This document shows, in pieces, positions 17,156 to 25,816 of a DNA stretch of 64,000 nt. The notes beneath the pieces are model-generated. The model saw nothing but the letters and a program-made list of their open reading frames with translations, had not been told where the DNA came from and did not search any database. This stretch comes from Granulicella sp. 5B5 (GTDB taxonomy: Bacteria; Acidobacteriota; Terriglobia; Terriglobales; Acidobacteriaceae). How positions within the stretch are numbered: position 1 is the stretch's first letter; each line of letters starts with the position of its first letter. Position numbers and translations under genes: made by a program. The stretch is from the NCBI RefSeq assembly GCF_014083945.1, contig NZ_CP046444.1:868001-932000 (forward strand), in the 5' to 3' direction.

Positions 17156-18280
17156 ATGGAACGGCGCAACGTAGGTATTCTTGGCGCGACCGGTGCGGTC
17201 GGCCAGCGATTCATCCAACTCCTCGCAGACCACCCCTGGTTCAACATCACTTGGCTCGCCGCCAGCGCCCGCTCGGCCGGCAAAACCTACGCCGAGGCCT
17301 GCCAGTGGCGTCTCGACACGCCTCTCCCCGCCCACATTGCGCAGATGGTCCTCCAGCCCAACGTTCCCGAAGACGCAGGCGCTGACCTTCCGCGCATCAT
17401 CTTCTCCTCGGTCGACTCCCCCATCGCGAAGGACCTCGAGCCCCGCTTCGCCGCCGCCGGCTGCGCCGTCATCTCCAACTCCTCGGCCTTCCGCATGGCC
17501 CCCGACGTCCCGCTAGTCGTCCCCGAAGTCAACGCCGACCACCTCGAAGTCATCGAGTCGCAACCCACGCGCAAGCGAACCGGCGGCTTCCTCGTCACTA
17601 ACCCCAACTGTTGCGCCATCGGCCTCATCCTCCCGCTCAAGGCGCTTGAAGACCACTTCGGCATCGAAAAGCTCTTCGTCACCACCATGCAGGCCGTCTC
17701 CGGCGCAGGCTACCCCGGCGTCCCTTCGCTCGACATCCTCGGCAACGTCATCCCCTACATCAAGTCCGAAGAAGAAAAGCTCCAGGAAGAGATCGCCAAG
17801 CTCTTAGGCACAACCGACGGCAAAGGCTTCCAGCTCCTCGACGCCACCGTCTCCGCCATGTGCAACCGCGTCCCCGTCCTCGAAGGCCACACCGAGTGCG
17901 TCAGCATCAAGCTCCGCAAGCCCGCCACGCATGAGCAGATCCTCGCCGCCTGGCACAGCTTCCAGCCGCTCCACGGCAAGGGTCTCGATGGCCTGCATCT
18001 CCCCTCCGCTCCCGAGTTCCCCGTCGAGTACGTCCACGGCGACGCCCGCCCCCAGCCTCGCCTCGACCTCATGCGCGGCAACGGCATGGCCACCACCGTC
18101 GGCCGCCTCCGCCCCTGCACAATCTTCGACTGGAAGTTCACCCTGCTCTCCCACAACACCATCCGCGGTGCCGCCGGCGCCGCCATCCTCAACGCAGAGA
18201 TCCTCGCCGTCCTCGGCAAGTTCGACTTCCGCAAATTCCCGCCCGTGAACTCCGCTCTCAGCGAGGCGGTGACCGTATGA
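17156..18280 (+). CDS. asd: Aspartate-semialdehyde dehydrogenase
   Basis: Reduces aspartyl phosphate to aspartate semialdehyde, the shared second step of lysine, threonine and methionine synthesis. NADP-binding [17 protein letters not shown] starts at residue 7. The catalytic Cys is C152 in [26 protein letters not shown] and the length of 374 residues place it in the archaeal/fungal-type branch of the family. Start at ATG 17156, eight bases after GAAAG; an in-frame TTG at 17135 is less likely. The stop overlaps the lysC start by ATGA. Confidence 0.95.
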   Translation: MERRNVGILGATGAVGQRFIQLLADHPWFNITWLAASARSAGKTYAEACQWRLDTPLPAHIAQMVLQPNVPEDAGADLPRIIFSSVDSPIAKDLEPRFAAAGCAVISNSSAFRMAPDVPLVVPEVNADHLEVIESQPTRKRTGGFLVTNPNCCAIGLILPLKALEDHFGIEKLFVTTMQAVSGAGYPGVPSLDILGNVIPYIKSEEEKLQEEIAKLLGTTDGKGFQLLDATVSAMCNRVPVLEGHTECVSIKLRKPATHEQILAAWHSFQPLHGKGLDGLHLPSAPEFPVEYVHGDARPQPRLDLMRGNGMATTVGRLRPCTIFDWKFTLLSHNTIRGAAGAAILNAEILAVLGKFDFRKFPPVNSALSEAVTV

Positions 18281-19722
18281 GCACCCCCCGCCAGCACATC
18301 GTCGTCATGAAGTTCGGCGGCACCTCCGTCGAGGACGCCACTGCCATCCTCCGCACCGCCGCCATCGTCAACGGCCGTGTCCGCAAGGGCCTCAACCCCA
18401 TCGTCGTCGTCTCCGCGATGTCCAAGGTTACCGACACGCTCCTCGCCGCAGCCGCAGCCGCCGGCAAGAACGACCGCGAAGGCGCGCTCCGCCTCTCCGA
18501 CGGCCTCCGCACCCGTCACCTCAAGACCGCAGGCGACCTCGTCGGCCTCTCGCCAGAGACAGCCGACCGCCTCACCTCGCTTCAGCTCAACATCCATCAC
18601 GACTTCGACGCACTCGACGACCTCCTCCGCGGCATCTCCGCCGTCGGCGAGCTCACCCCGCGCACCGAGGACAACGTCGTCAGCTTCGGCGAGCGCCTCT
18701 CCAGCCAGATGGTCGCCGCCGCTTTCTCTGAGCATGGAATCTCGTCGGCCCATGTCGACGCCCGCACCGTCATCCTCACCGACTCGCACTACGGCAAGGC
18801 CACCCCCAACGAGCGCGCCATCGAAAACGCTCTCGTCTCGCAGGTGCTCCCGCTCATCGACCTCGGCAAGGTCCCCATCATGGGCGGCTTCATCGGCTCC
18901 TGCGACGGCATCACCACCACCCTCGGCCGTGGCGGGTCAGACTACACCGGCGCCCTCGTCGGCGGCGGCCTCCACGCCGGAGCCATCGAAATCTGGACCG
19001 ACGTCAACGGCATCATGACCACCGACCCGCGCATCTGTGCCGACGCCCTCCGCGTCCGCACCATCAGCTTTGAAGAGGCCGCCGAGCTCGCCTACTTCGG
19101 CGCAAAGGTCCTCCATCCCGCCACGATTCTTCCAGCGGTTCAGAAGAACATCCCCGTCTTCGTCCTCAACAGCCGCAACGCGCAAAACGAAGGCACAAAA
19201 ATCGTCGCCGCCCCGCCGCCCTGCGCCAGCCCCTTCAAGTCCATCGCGGCCAAAAAGCGCCTCACCATCATCGACATCGTAGCCAGCCGCATGTTGCTCG
19301 CTCACGGCTTCCTCAAGCTCGTCTTCGACGTCTTCGACAAGCACAAGTGCGCCATCGACATGGTCTCCACCTCGGAGGTCTCCATCTCCGTCACCGTCGA
19401 CTCCCGCGAAGCTCTCCCCGCCATCTGCGCCGAGCTCTCCCAGATCGCCGACGTCAAATACGAATCCGACAAGGCCCTCATCTGCCTCGTCGGCGAGGAC
19501 ATCCGCGGCCAGGCCGGCATCTCCGCGCAGGTCTTCACCGCTATCTCCCACGTCAACGTGCGGATGATCTCCCAGGGCGCCAGCGAGATCAACATGAGCT
19601 TCATGATCAACGAGGAAGATGTAGACGAGGCCATCCGCTCGCTCCACAAAAAGTTCTTCGCCTCCCCCGACCCCACCGTCTTCGACATCGAAGCCCGCAC
19701 AGTCGTAGCCGCCAAGGTCTAA
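18277..19722 (+). CDS. lysC: Aspartate kinase (monofunctional, LysC type)
   Basis: Phosphorylates aspartate, the first step of the aspartate family. KFGGTSVED (residues 12-20) is the kinase N-terminal motif, FGERLSSQ and GGFIG...TTTLGRGGSDYTGAL are the nucleotide and substrate-binding parts. Two C-terminal ACT domains from about residue 320 (IDIVASRMLLAHGFLKLVFD; SISVTVDS) give feedback control, probably by lysine. No homoserine dehydrogenase domain is fused. Coupled to asd by an ATGA overlap, with dapB 117 bases downstream in the same direction. Confidence 0.95.
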   Translation: MSTPRQHIVVMKFGGTSVEDATAILRTAAIVNGRVRKGLNPIVVVSAMSKVTDTLLAAAAAAGKNDREGALRLSDGLRTRHLKTAGDLVGLSPETADRLTSLQLNIHHDFDALDDLLRGISAVGELTPRTEDNVVSFGERLSSQMVAAAFSEHGISSAHVDARTVILTDSHYGKATPNERAIENALVSQVLPLIDLGKVPIMGGFIGSCDGITTTLGRGGSDYTGALVGGGLHAGAIEIWTDVNGIMTTDPRICADALRVRTISFEEAAELAYFGAKVLHPATILPAVQKNIPVFVLNSRNAQNEGTKIVAAPPPCASPFKSIAAKKRLTIIDIVASRMLLAHGFLKLVFDVFDKHKCAIDMVSTSEVSISVTVDSREALPAICAELSQIADVKYESDKALICLVGEDIRGQAGISAQVFTAISHVNVRMISQGASEINMSFMINEEDVDEAIRSLHKKFFASPDPTVFDIEARTVVAAKV

Positions 19723-19764
19723 CGTACATAGATACACTTCGCTTGTCTTGGCAAACGGAGGGAG

Positions 19765-19823
19765 CAGGGGCCTTCAGGCCCCTGAATCAGGCGACCATTT
19801 CTTCGGGGCTTCAGCCCCGGCCT
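19765..19823. repeat. Two family A palindromes between lysC and dapB
   Basis: CAGGGGCCTTCAGGCCCCTG (19765-19784) and GGGGCTTCAGCCCC (19805-19818) share the TTCA loop of family A. They lie inside what would be an asd-lysC-dapB transcript, where they could affect stability or act as weak attenuators. dapB has its own AAGGAG upstream of the ATG. Confidence 0.8.
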
Positions 19824-19839
19824 CTTTAAGGAGTCACCC

Positions 19840-20529
19840 ATGCGTGTCCTCGTCCTCGGAGTCGGCAAGACCGGCAAACTCGTAGCAGAAGTCGCCGCCG
19901 AGCGCGGCCACAGCGTCCACGTCCTCGACGCCACGGAGAACAAGGACGGTGCCGCCCTCACCGCTCCCTTCGTCGCCGGCTTCGACGTCATCATCGACTT
20001 CACCACCCCCGAAGCTGTCGTCTCCAACATGCGCGCCTGCCTCTTCACCGGTGCCAAGATGGTCATCGGCACCACCGGTTGGTACGACAAGCTCAACGAC
20101 ATGAAGTCCCTCGCCGAGCGCCGCGGCGGCTCGCTCCTCTACGGCACCAACTTCTCCATCGGCGTCCAGCTCATGCTGCAGCTCACTCGGCAGATGGCCA
20201 CCGCCCTTAAGGACGCTGGCTACACCTTCTCTATCTCCGAGACCCACCACGTCTCCAAGCTCGACTCCCCCTCCGGCACCGCCATCACCCTCGGCGAAGC
20301 CGTCCGCACCATCATCGACCCCCACAAAGAGATTCCCATCTCCGCCAGCCGCGTCGGCGACGCCGCCGGCATCCACACCGTCGAAGCCATCAGCCCCAAC
20401 GACCGCATCCTCCTCACCCACGAGTCCGCCTCGCGCCGTCCCTTCGCCGAAGGCGCCGTCCGCGCCGCCGAATGGCTCTCTACCCGCACCGGCGTCTACG
20501 ACATCCGCGACGTCTTCGACAAGCTCTAG
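19840..20529 (+). CDS. dapB: 4-hydroxy-tetrahydrodipicolinate reductase
   Basis: Reduces the DapA product in diaminopimelate/lysine synthesis. The N-terminal nucleotide-binding loop is VLGVGKTGKLV. The catalytic region THHVSKLDSPSGTA matches the enterobacterial HHxxKxDxPSGTA pattern, with the active-site His and Lys in place. Length of 229 residues is slightly short but normal for this branch. An AAGGAG lies about seven bases before the ATG. Same direction as asd-lysC. Confidence 0.94.
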   Translation: MRVLVLGVGKTGKLVAEVAAERGHSVHVLDATENKDGAALTAPFVAGFDVIIDFTTPEAVVSNMRACLFTGAKMVIGTTGWYDKLNDMKSLAERRGGSLLYGTNFSIGVQLMLQLTRQMATALKDAGYTFSISETHHVSKLDSPSGTAITLGEAVRTIIDPHKEIPISASRVGDAAGIHTVEAISPNDRILLTHESASRRPFAEGAVRAAEWLSTRTGVYDIRDVFDKL

Positions 20530-20810
20530 CCAACACCAAAGCACGCGGAGCATACACAACGCCGGCAGGCGTCCACGCTGGTCGGCCTTCTTTTGCTTGT
20601 CGTTTTTCTTGTTTGTCATTCCCGATGGGAATCTGCTTCTGTCGTTGCAGTTGCTTCTAGGTACCCCGAGGCTTTAGCCTCGGGTCTCATAGCCTCCCAC
20701 GAAGCGAAGGGCTTTAGCCCCTGGGGTATGCTTCCTCTACTTCCGCCACCGGAGACCCATCCATACGCAGCTTTCTCGCGGATGGGTGGGATGCAACACG
20801 TCCGCAGCCC
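20530..20810. repeat. Repeat-filled intergenic region between converging dapB and TonB receptor genes
   Basis: No gene is seen in these 281 bases. They contain a family B unit GTTTGTCATTCCCG...GGGAATCTGCTTCT (20611-20640). A composite of two family A palindromes follows: CCCGAGGCTTTAGCCTCGGG at 20665-20684 and GGGCTTTAGCCC at 20709-20720. Last is a hairpin ACCCATCC (20755-20762) with GGATGGGT (20780-20787). The composite is repeated at 45737-45812. Confidence 0.8.
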
Positions 20811-22670
20811 TTACTCCTGCCGCCCCACCACAACCTCCACCCCCGCCACCACTGCGCGCGTCTGGTTCTGCACCCCCAGAATCTCCTGGTAATCCGTATT
20901 GCTCAAATTCGTCGCCCGCACATAAGGCTTCACGCGCCCCTTGTCCCAAGCCGCCGACGCATCCCAAACCGGGTACACACTCCGATCGATCCTATTCACC
21001 ACGCGAATCCGCTGCCGCAACAATAACCCATTACGAAACCGCCCGATCCACTCCGCACTCGCATTCTGCACCGGATAGTTGAACACATACTCGTCCTGCA
21101 ACCCGTTCAGTGTGCCCTTGCCACCCACAACGGTCGTCAACCCCACGCGAAACTCCTGCCCAGCCAACGGCCTCCAGTCCACGCTGGATTCCGTACCCGT
21201 CAAATGAAGCCCCGTAAGGTTCTCCGCCTGCCAGGACTGCAAAGCATTCGCGCGCACATAGTCGATCGTATTGGTCTCCGCCGTATGAAACGCCGTGAAC
21301 GACAGCGCCAGCTTCTCACTCGCATACCAGTCTGCGCCGCCATCAAAGTTCCATGCCGACTCCGGCTTCAAATCCGCATTCCCTTTCGTCGTTGGATCGT
21401 TATAGTACTTATCCGTATACGTCGGCTGCCGAAACCCGCGCCCCACCGAAGCCCTCAGCTTCACCTGCCGCGGCAGCCGCACACTCGCTGCAACATCCGG
21501 CGTGAACACATTCGTCCCGCCGTCAAAAATCTCCTCTCGGGCCCCCGCCGAAAGCGTCCCCCACTTCGCCCCCGTCCACTCAAACCCCGCATACCCTGCC
21601 CCACGGTTGCGCCCATGGTCACCCAGGCTGTTGCTATCGATCTCATCCGCATTCTCCTCCAACCCATAAAACACCGCGGCCCCGTGCAGCGGCAGCGTCT
21701 CCTTACGCCGTACCGCACCCTGCCAGCTCGTATCGATGTGGTTGTTCTCATACACGCTCGGGTCATCCCGCAGCAGCACATACTCATCCGTATGCCGCCG
21801 ATACGCCAGCATCGCCTGCGTCTTTGCATTCACCTGCTGGCTCAGCGCCGCGAACCACCCCTTCGTCCGCTCATACGATTCGTAGTCCCCATAAAACTGG
21901 TTCGCCCCAAACGAGCGATCGCTCGCCGCCAGCAGCACATCGCTATCACCCAGCCACGACTTCGCCCGTGTCTCCGAGCTAGCCTCCTCGGACCGATAAT
22001 CCCTGTCCGCAATAAACCCATCCGAAAACTCGCGCCCACCCGCAATCACTTCACTCGCGTTCTTCCCACCCCACGAAGCCACCGCTGCCTGCTCCTGCTC
22101 GCCATAGCTCCCGCCACCCGCCCGCAATTTCAGCGAGTACCCCTCCACCGGCGCAGCCGTCACAAAGTCCACCACCCCGCTCACCGCATCCGACCCATAC
22201 AGCGCCGACCCAGCCCCATGCAGCACATTCACACTCTGCAGCGCATCCGCCACCACCGGCAGATCCAGGTTGAAGTGCGAAGTCTCCGCATCATTGATGC
22301 GAAACCCATTCAGCAGCACCAGCGTCTGCTCAAACGACCCGCCACGGATCGTCACATCCGTCTGCACCCCCGCCCCGCCGCGCTCTTCCAGATCCACCGA
22401 CGCATCGCTGCGCAATAGATCCTGCGCATCGCCATACACCAGCTTCGTCGGCTGCACATCCAGCGTCGCCGTCGACCGTGCCGACTGCCCCTCGGTCAAC
22501 GGATCAGGCGCGCCCACCACCACCACCGTCGTCTGCACCGTCGGTACCGCCTGCGGCTGTTGCGACACCTGCTGCGCACTCCCTGCAACCACCATCAAAC
22601 CCGGCAATACCCACGCCGCGCTCTTCACTCTTCCCACCATCCATCCGTCACAAAAACTCGCAAGATTCAT
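20811..22670 (-). CDS. TonB-dependent outer membrane receptor, BtuB-like
   Basis: About 620-residue outer-membrane active transporter. After a signal region (VLPGLMVVAGSAQQ) comes the plug domain, with VTIRGGSFEQTLVLLNGFRINDAET and GAGSALYGSDAVSGVVDFVT as conserved plug motifs. The barrel follows, with SVGRGFRQPTY and a typical last strand. The size and plug resemble cobalamin or small-siderophore receptors, but the ligand is not certain. Start is uncertain: ATG 22670 has GGAAG nearby, 22709 is the longest and 22640 gives the shortest leader. Divergent from a MarR-like regulator with under 90 bases between, so there is no space for a cobalamin riboswitch. Confidence 0.88.
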   Translation of the reverse strand: MNLASFCDGWMVGRVKSAAWVLPGLMVVAGSAQQVSQQPQAVPTVQTTVVVVGAPDPLTEGQSARSTATLDVQPTKLVYGDAQDLLRSDASVDLEERGGAGVQTDVTIRGGSFEQTLVLLNGFRINDAETSHFNLDLPVVADALQSVNVLHGAGSALYGSDAVSGVVDFVTAAPVEGYSLKLRAGGGSYGEQEQAAVASWGGKNASEVIAGGREFSDGFIADRDYRSEEASSETRAKSWLGDSDVLLAASDRSFGANQFYGDYESYERTKGWFAALSQQVNAKTQAMLAYRRHTDEYVLLRDDPSVYENNHIDTSWQGAVRRKETLPLHGAAVFYGLEENADEIDSNSLGDHGRNRGAGYAGFEWTGAKWGTLSAGAREEIFDGGTNVFTPDVAASVRLPRQVKLRASVGRGFRQPTYTDKYYNDPTTKGNADLKPESAWNFDGGADWYASEKLALSFTAFHTAETNTIDYVRANALQSWQAENLTGLHLTGTESSVDWRPLAGQEFRVGLTTVVGGKGTLNGLQDEYVFNYPVQNASAEWIGRFRNGLLLRQRIRVVNRIDRSVYPVWDASAAWDKGRVKPYVRATNLSNTDYQEILGVQNQTRAVVAGVEVVVGRQE

Positions 22671-22755
22671 GCTTCCAGCCTCAGCCATGCAGCGGCTCTC
22701 TTCAAGCATAGTTTGGTATCGTCAGAGATAATTGAGTAGTTCAACCAAAACACCT

Positions 22756-23190
22756 ATGCGCATCGAAACCTTCCTCAAAGAAAGCCCCATGTTCTGCATC
22801 TCTCTCGCCGCGCGCCGCTTCGACGCCCTGACGACCCAGCTCCTGCAGACCGACGACCTCAACTTCCTCGAAGCCCTCATCCTCGCCACGCTCTTCTTCG
22901 AGTCCCCCGCCCCCGTCAAGCCCTCGCAGCTCGCCGAAACCTTCGGCACCACCCGCGGCAACGTCAGCCATTGCGTCTCCTCGCTCGAAGCCCGCGGCCT
23001 CGTCCAGCGCAAAATCGACCCTAACGACGCCCGCGCCTATCACCTCGCGCTCAAACCTCTGGGACGCAAAACCGCCATCCGCGTCATCGGCGCTCTCGAC
23101 AAAGTGCAACGAAGCTTCGAGCACAAGGTCGGCAAAGACGCCCTGCAGTCCGCCCTCCACATCGTCCGCGCTCTCTCCGGCCTCGTATAA
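22756..23190 (+). CDS. MarR-type winged-helix regulator, divergent from the TonB receptor
   Basis: About 144 residues. The helix-turn-helix is VKPSQLAETFGTTRGNVSHCVSSLEARGLVQRK followed by the wing DPNDARAYHLALKPLG, as in MarR proteins. The N-terminal MFCISLAARRFDALTTQLLQ helix would form the dimer interface. Start at ATG 22756; an in-frame TTG at 22732 is also possible. The short gap to the receptor gene (GTTTGGT near 22711 and AACCAAAAC near 22743 form an imperfect inverted repeat) suggests it controls itself and the receptor. Confidence 0.8.
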   Translation: MRIETFLKESPMFCISLAARRFDALTTQLLQTDDLNFLEALILATLFFESPAPVKPSQLAETFGTTRGNVSHCVSSLEARGLVQRKIDPNDARAYHLALKPLGRKTAIRVIGALDKVQRSFEHKVGKDALQSALHIVRALSGLV

Positions 23191-23246
23191 CCCACACGCC
23201 ACACCGCCCGCTTGCACTCCAGCCCGCAGCGACCTACGCTTAACTC

Positions 23247-24548
23247 ATGGCTACTGCATCCACTCCCGTCTTCGCCGGCAATCACCCTCACGCATTTGCT
23301 TCGCTCTCTTTCGAACAAAAGCTCGACCGCCTCGCCGAAGTCGCCGTCCGCGTCGGCCTCGGCATCCAGCCCGGCCAGACCCCTCCGCAGGAGCTCTTCC
23401 TCACCTCGCCCATCGACGCGCTCCCGCTCGCGCGCCTCATCACCGCCCAGGCCTACAAGGCAGGCGTCAAGCTCGTCACCACCATCTTCTCCGACGATGC
23501 CTCCACCCTCGCCCGCTACGAGCACGCCACCGACGCCAGCTTCGACTACGCGCCCACCTGGTTCTACGACGGCGTCGCCGCGGCCTTCAAATCCGGGGCC
23601 GCGCGCATGGCCATCGCCGGCGCCAACCCCGCGCTCCTCGCCGGCCAGGACCCCGACAAGGTCTCCCGCGCCAACGTCGCCGTCTCCAAGGCCTACAAGC
23701 CCGCGCTCGAGTTCATCACCCGCCACGACATCAACTGGACCATCGTCGCCGCCGCCACACCCGCCTGGGCCGAGCTCGTATTCCCCCACGACGCCCCCAA
23801 CGTCGCCCTCGCCAAGCTTTGGGACGCTATCTTCTTCTGCTCCCGCATCACCGGCGACGACCCCATCGCCGACTGGAAGCACCACAACGCCCACCTCCGC
23901 AACCGCGTCAACTTCCTCAACAACAAGCGCTACCACTCCCTCCGCTTCTTCACGCCCGACGATGCCACCGACCTCACCGTAGGCCTAGCCGACAACCACC
24001 TCTGGGCCGGCGGCGGCACCACCGCAGGCAACGGCATCTACTGCAACGCCAACATCCCCACCGAAGAGTGCTTCACCACCCCGCACAAGTCCCGCGTTAA
24101 CGGCCACGTCAGCGCATCCAAGCCGCTCTCGCACCAGGGCACGCTCATCGAAAACATTCGCTGCGAGTTCAAGGACGGCAAAATTACCAAGGCTACAGCC
24201 ACAGCGGGCGAAGCCGCCCTCAACAAGCTCATCTCCGCCGACGAAGGCGCCCGCCAGCTCGGCGAAGTGGCACTCGTGCCCAACCCGTCGCCCATCGCGC
24301 AGTCCGGCATCCTCTTCTGGAACACCCTCTTCGACGAGAACGCCGCCAGCCACATCGCCCTCGGCCAGGCCTACTCCACCTGCCTCATCGACGGTGACAA
24401 GCTCACCAACGAGCAGCTAGCCGCCCTCGGCGCCAACGAGAGCCTCATCCACGTCGACTGGATGATCGGCGGCCCCACCATGTCCGTCGACGGCCTAAGC
24501 GCCGACGGCACCCCCGAACCCCTCATGCGCAACGGAGACTGGGTCTAG
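23247..24548 (+). CDS. M29 family aminopeptidase (AmpS/aminopeptidase T type)
   Basis: Cytoplasmic metallo-aminopeptidase of 433 residues. The metal ligands are recognisable in NIPTEECFTTPHKSRVNG (Glu and His), LGEVALV (Glu), FWNTLFDENAASHIALGQAY (His) and IHVDWMIGG (His/Asp). No signal peptide. It cleaves N-terminal residues from short peptides. Located just after the MarR-like gene (56 bases), possibly co-transcribed, but with no evident functional tie. Confidence 0.92.
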   Translation: MATASTPVFAGNHPHAFASLSFEQKLDRLAEVAVRVGLGIQPGQTPPQELFLTSPIDALPLARLITAQAYKAGVKLVTTIFSDDASTLARYEHATDASFDYAPTWFYDGVAAAFKSGAARMAIAGANPALLAGQDPDKVSRANVAVSKAYKPALEFITRHDINWTIVAAATPAWAELVFPHDAPNVALAKLWDAIFFCSRITGDDPIADWKHHNAHLRNRVNFLNNKRYHSLRFFTPDDATDLTVGLADNHLWAGGGTTAGNGIYCNANIPTEECFTTPHKSRVNGHVSASKPLSHQGTLIENIRCEFKDGKITKATATAGEAALNKLISADEGARQLGEVALVPNPSPIAQSGILFWNTLFDENAASHIALGQAYSTCLIDGDKLTNEQLAALGANESLIHVDWMIGGPTMSVDGLSADGTPEPLMRNGDWV

Positions 24549-24710
24549 CTCCCTCACACACATCGGGTGCCCCACGTCTCGCTTCTGAGACGTGGGTTCG
24601 CAGGAAGCTCGCTCACCACGGTGGACATATTTGCATTGAAGGGGCGGGACTTCAGTCCCGCCGTAAATTCCAGCAATGAAGATGGGGGGCTTCAGCCCCG
24701 GAGGGAGTGC
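24549..24710. repeat. Intergenic repeat mosaic whose last unit supplies a ribosome binding site
   Basis: Order: family E hairpin CCCACGTCTC (24571-24580) with GAGACGTGGG (24587-24596), then family A palindrome GGCGGGACTTCAGTCCCGCC (24643-24662), then GGGGCTTCAGCCCC (24686-24699) followed directly by GGAGGGAG. That purine run is the Shine-Dalgarno of the GNAT gene starting at 24712. Confidence 0.85.
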
Positions 24711-24711
24711 G

Positions 24712-25182
24712 ATGCCACCCACCATCCGCCGCGCCACCCCCGACGACCTCACTTCCGTCCTCGCGCTCCTAACCCTCTACTACAACGAGTGGCAAATCCA
24801 GCAGCGCGACGACGAGCCCACCGTCGCCGCCAAGCTCCAGCACGCGCCACTCGGCTATTTCCTCGCCTTCATCGACAACGAACCCGCAGGCTGCGTCATG
24901 CTCCGCGATCTCCCCAACATCCCCAGCGCCGCCGAGCCCTCAGCTGAGTGCAAACGCCTCTACGTCGCGCCCGCCTTTCGCGGCCACCGCCTCGCCAACC
25001 TCCTCATGGACGCAGCCGAGTCCACCGCCCGCACTGCCGGCTATCACTGGCTCTACCTCGACAGCGCCGCCGAGTTCACCACCGCCATCGCCCTCTACCG
25101 CCGCCGTGGCTATCTAGAAATCCCCCGCTTCAACGACAACCCTCAGGCCACCATCTTCATGCGCCTCGCCCTCACCGCATAG
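24712..25182 (+). CDS. GNAT family N-acetyltransferase
   Basis: 156-residue acetyl-CoA-dependent acetyltransferase. Motif A is LYVAPAFRGHRLANLLMDAA (acetyl-CoA pyrophosphate loop RGHRLA). The C-terminal motif is IALYRRRGYLEIPRF. The acceptor substrate is unknown. ATG 24712 is chosen because GGAGGGAG ends five bases upstream and the protein then begins PPTIRRATPDDL, a standard GNAT start. An in-frame ATG at 24676 would run through the palindromic repeat. Confidence 0.88.
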   Translation: MPPTIRRATPDDLTSVLALLTLYYNEWQIQQRDDEPTVAAKLQHAPLGYFLAFIDNEPAGCVMLRDLPNIPSAAEPSAECKRLYVAPAFRGHRLANLLMDAAESTARTAGYHWLYLDSAAEFTTAIALYRRRGYLEIPRFNDNPQATIFMRLALTA

Positions 25183-25203
25183 CCGTTGTATCCTTCCCTC
25201 CAT

Positions 25204-25803
25204 ATGGCAGACGACCGTCTCACTACCGCGCGCATGGAAGCTTTCTCCGACGGCGTCATCGCCGTCATCATCACCATCATGGTGCTCGATCTCCACGTCC
25301 CTGCCGAGCACCTCAGCAACCTCGAAGGCCTCCACGCCGTCGCGCCGACGCTCTTCATCTACCTGCTCAGCTTCGTCCAGGTCGGCATCTACTGGGTCAA
25401 CCACCACTACCTCCTCGACGACGCCGAAACCGTCACCCACGGCATGCTCTGGGCCAACCTCACCTTCCTCTTCTGCCTCTCGCTCTTCCCCTTCGCGGCC
25501 CGCTGGGTCGGCGAGCGCGGCATCTCGTCCTTCTCCATCGCTCTCTACGCCGTCGTCTCCGTCCTCCCGGCGCTCGCGTGGAACGTGCTCTCCGCGATCA
25601 TCTGCCGCCGCAGCGGCGCCACCTCCGCCGACAGCCCCGCCAAGCTCTTCATCTCCTCCGCGCTCTACCTCGGAGCCATCCCCATGGCCTACGTCTCACC
25701 CTACGCAGCCCTCGCCATGCTCATCGCCGTCGCCATCCTCTGGCTCATCCCGCCACGCAAGATCGTCGAGATGACGCAAAACACCCACACCCATTCGCTG
25801 TAA
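25204..25803 (+). CDS. TMEM175-like (DUF1211) potassium channel family protein
   Basis: 199 residues with about six hydrophobic segments. The family signature RMEAFSDGVIAVIITIMVLDL (the FSD motif of helix 1) is present, then YLLSFVQVGIYWVNHHYLL. Bacterial relatives of lysosomal TMEM175 form tetrameric K+ channels with six helices; the length fits. ATG 25204 chosen (MADDRLTTARMEAF). Fourteen bases before the dapA start, so possibly co-transcribed. A second, divergent member lies at 32073. Confidence 0.85.
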   Translation: MADDRLTTARMEAFSDGVIAVIITIMVLDLHVPAEHLSNLEGLHAVAPTLFIYLLSFVQVGIYWVNHHYLLDDAETVTHGMLWANLTFLFCLSLFPFAARWVGERGISSFSIALYAVVSVLPALAWNVLSAIICRRSGATSADSPAKLFISSALYLGAIPMAYVSPYAALAMLIAVAILWLIPPRKIVEMTQNTHTHSL

Positions 25804-25816
25804 ACTCACATTCGGC

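Noticed and set aside
22671-22755. Cobalamin riboswitch before the BtuB-like receptor
   Set aside because: The gap is far too short for a B12 aptamer and no B12-box-like sequence is visible.
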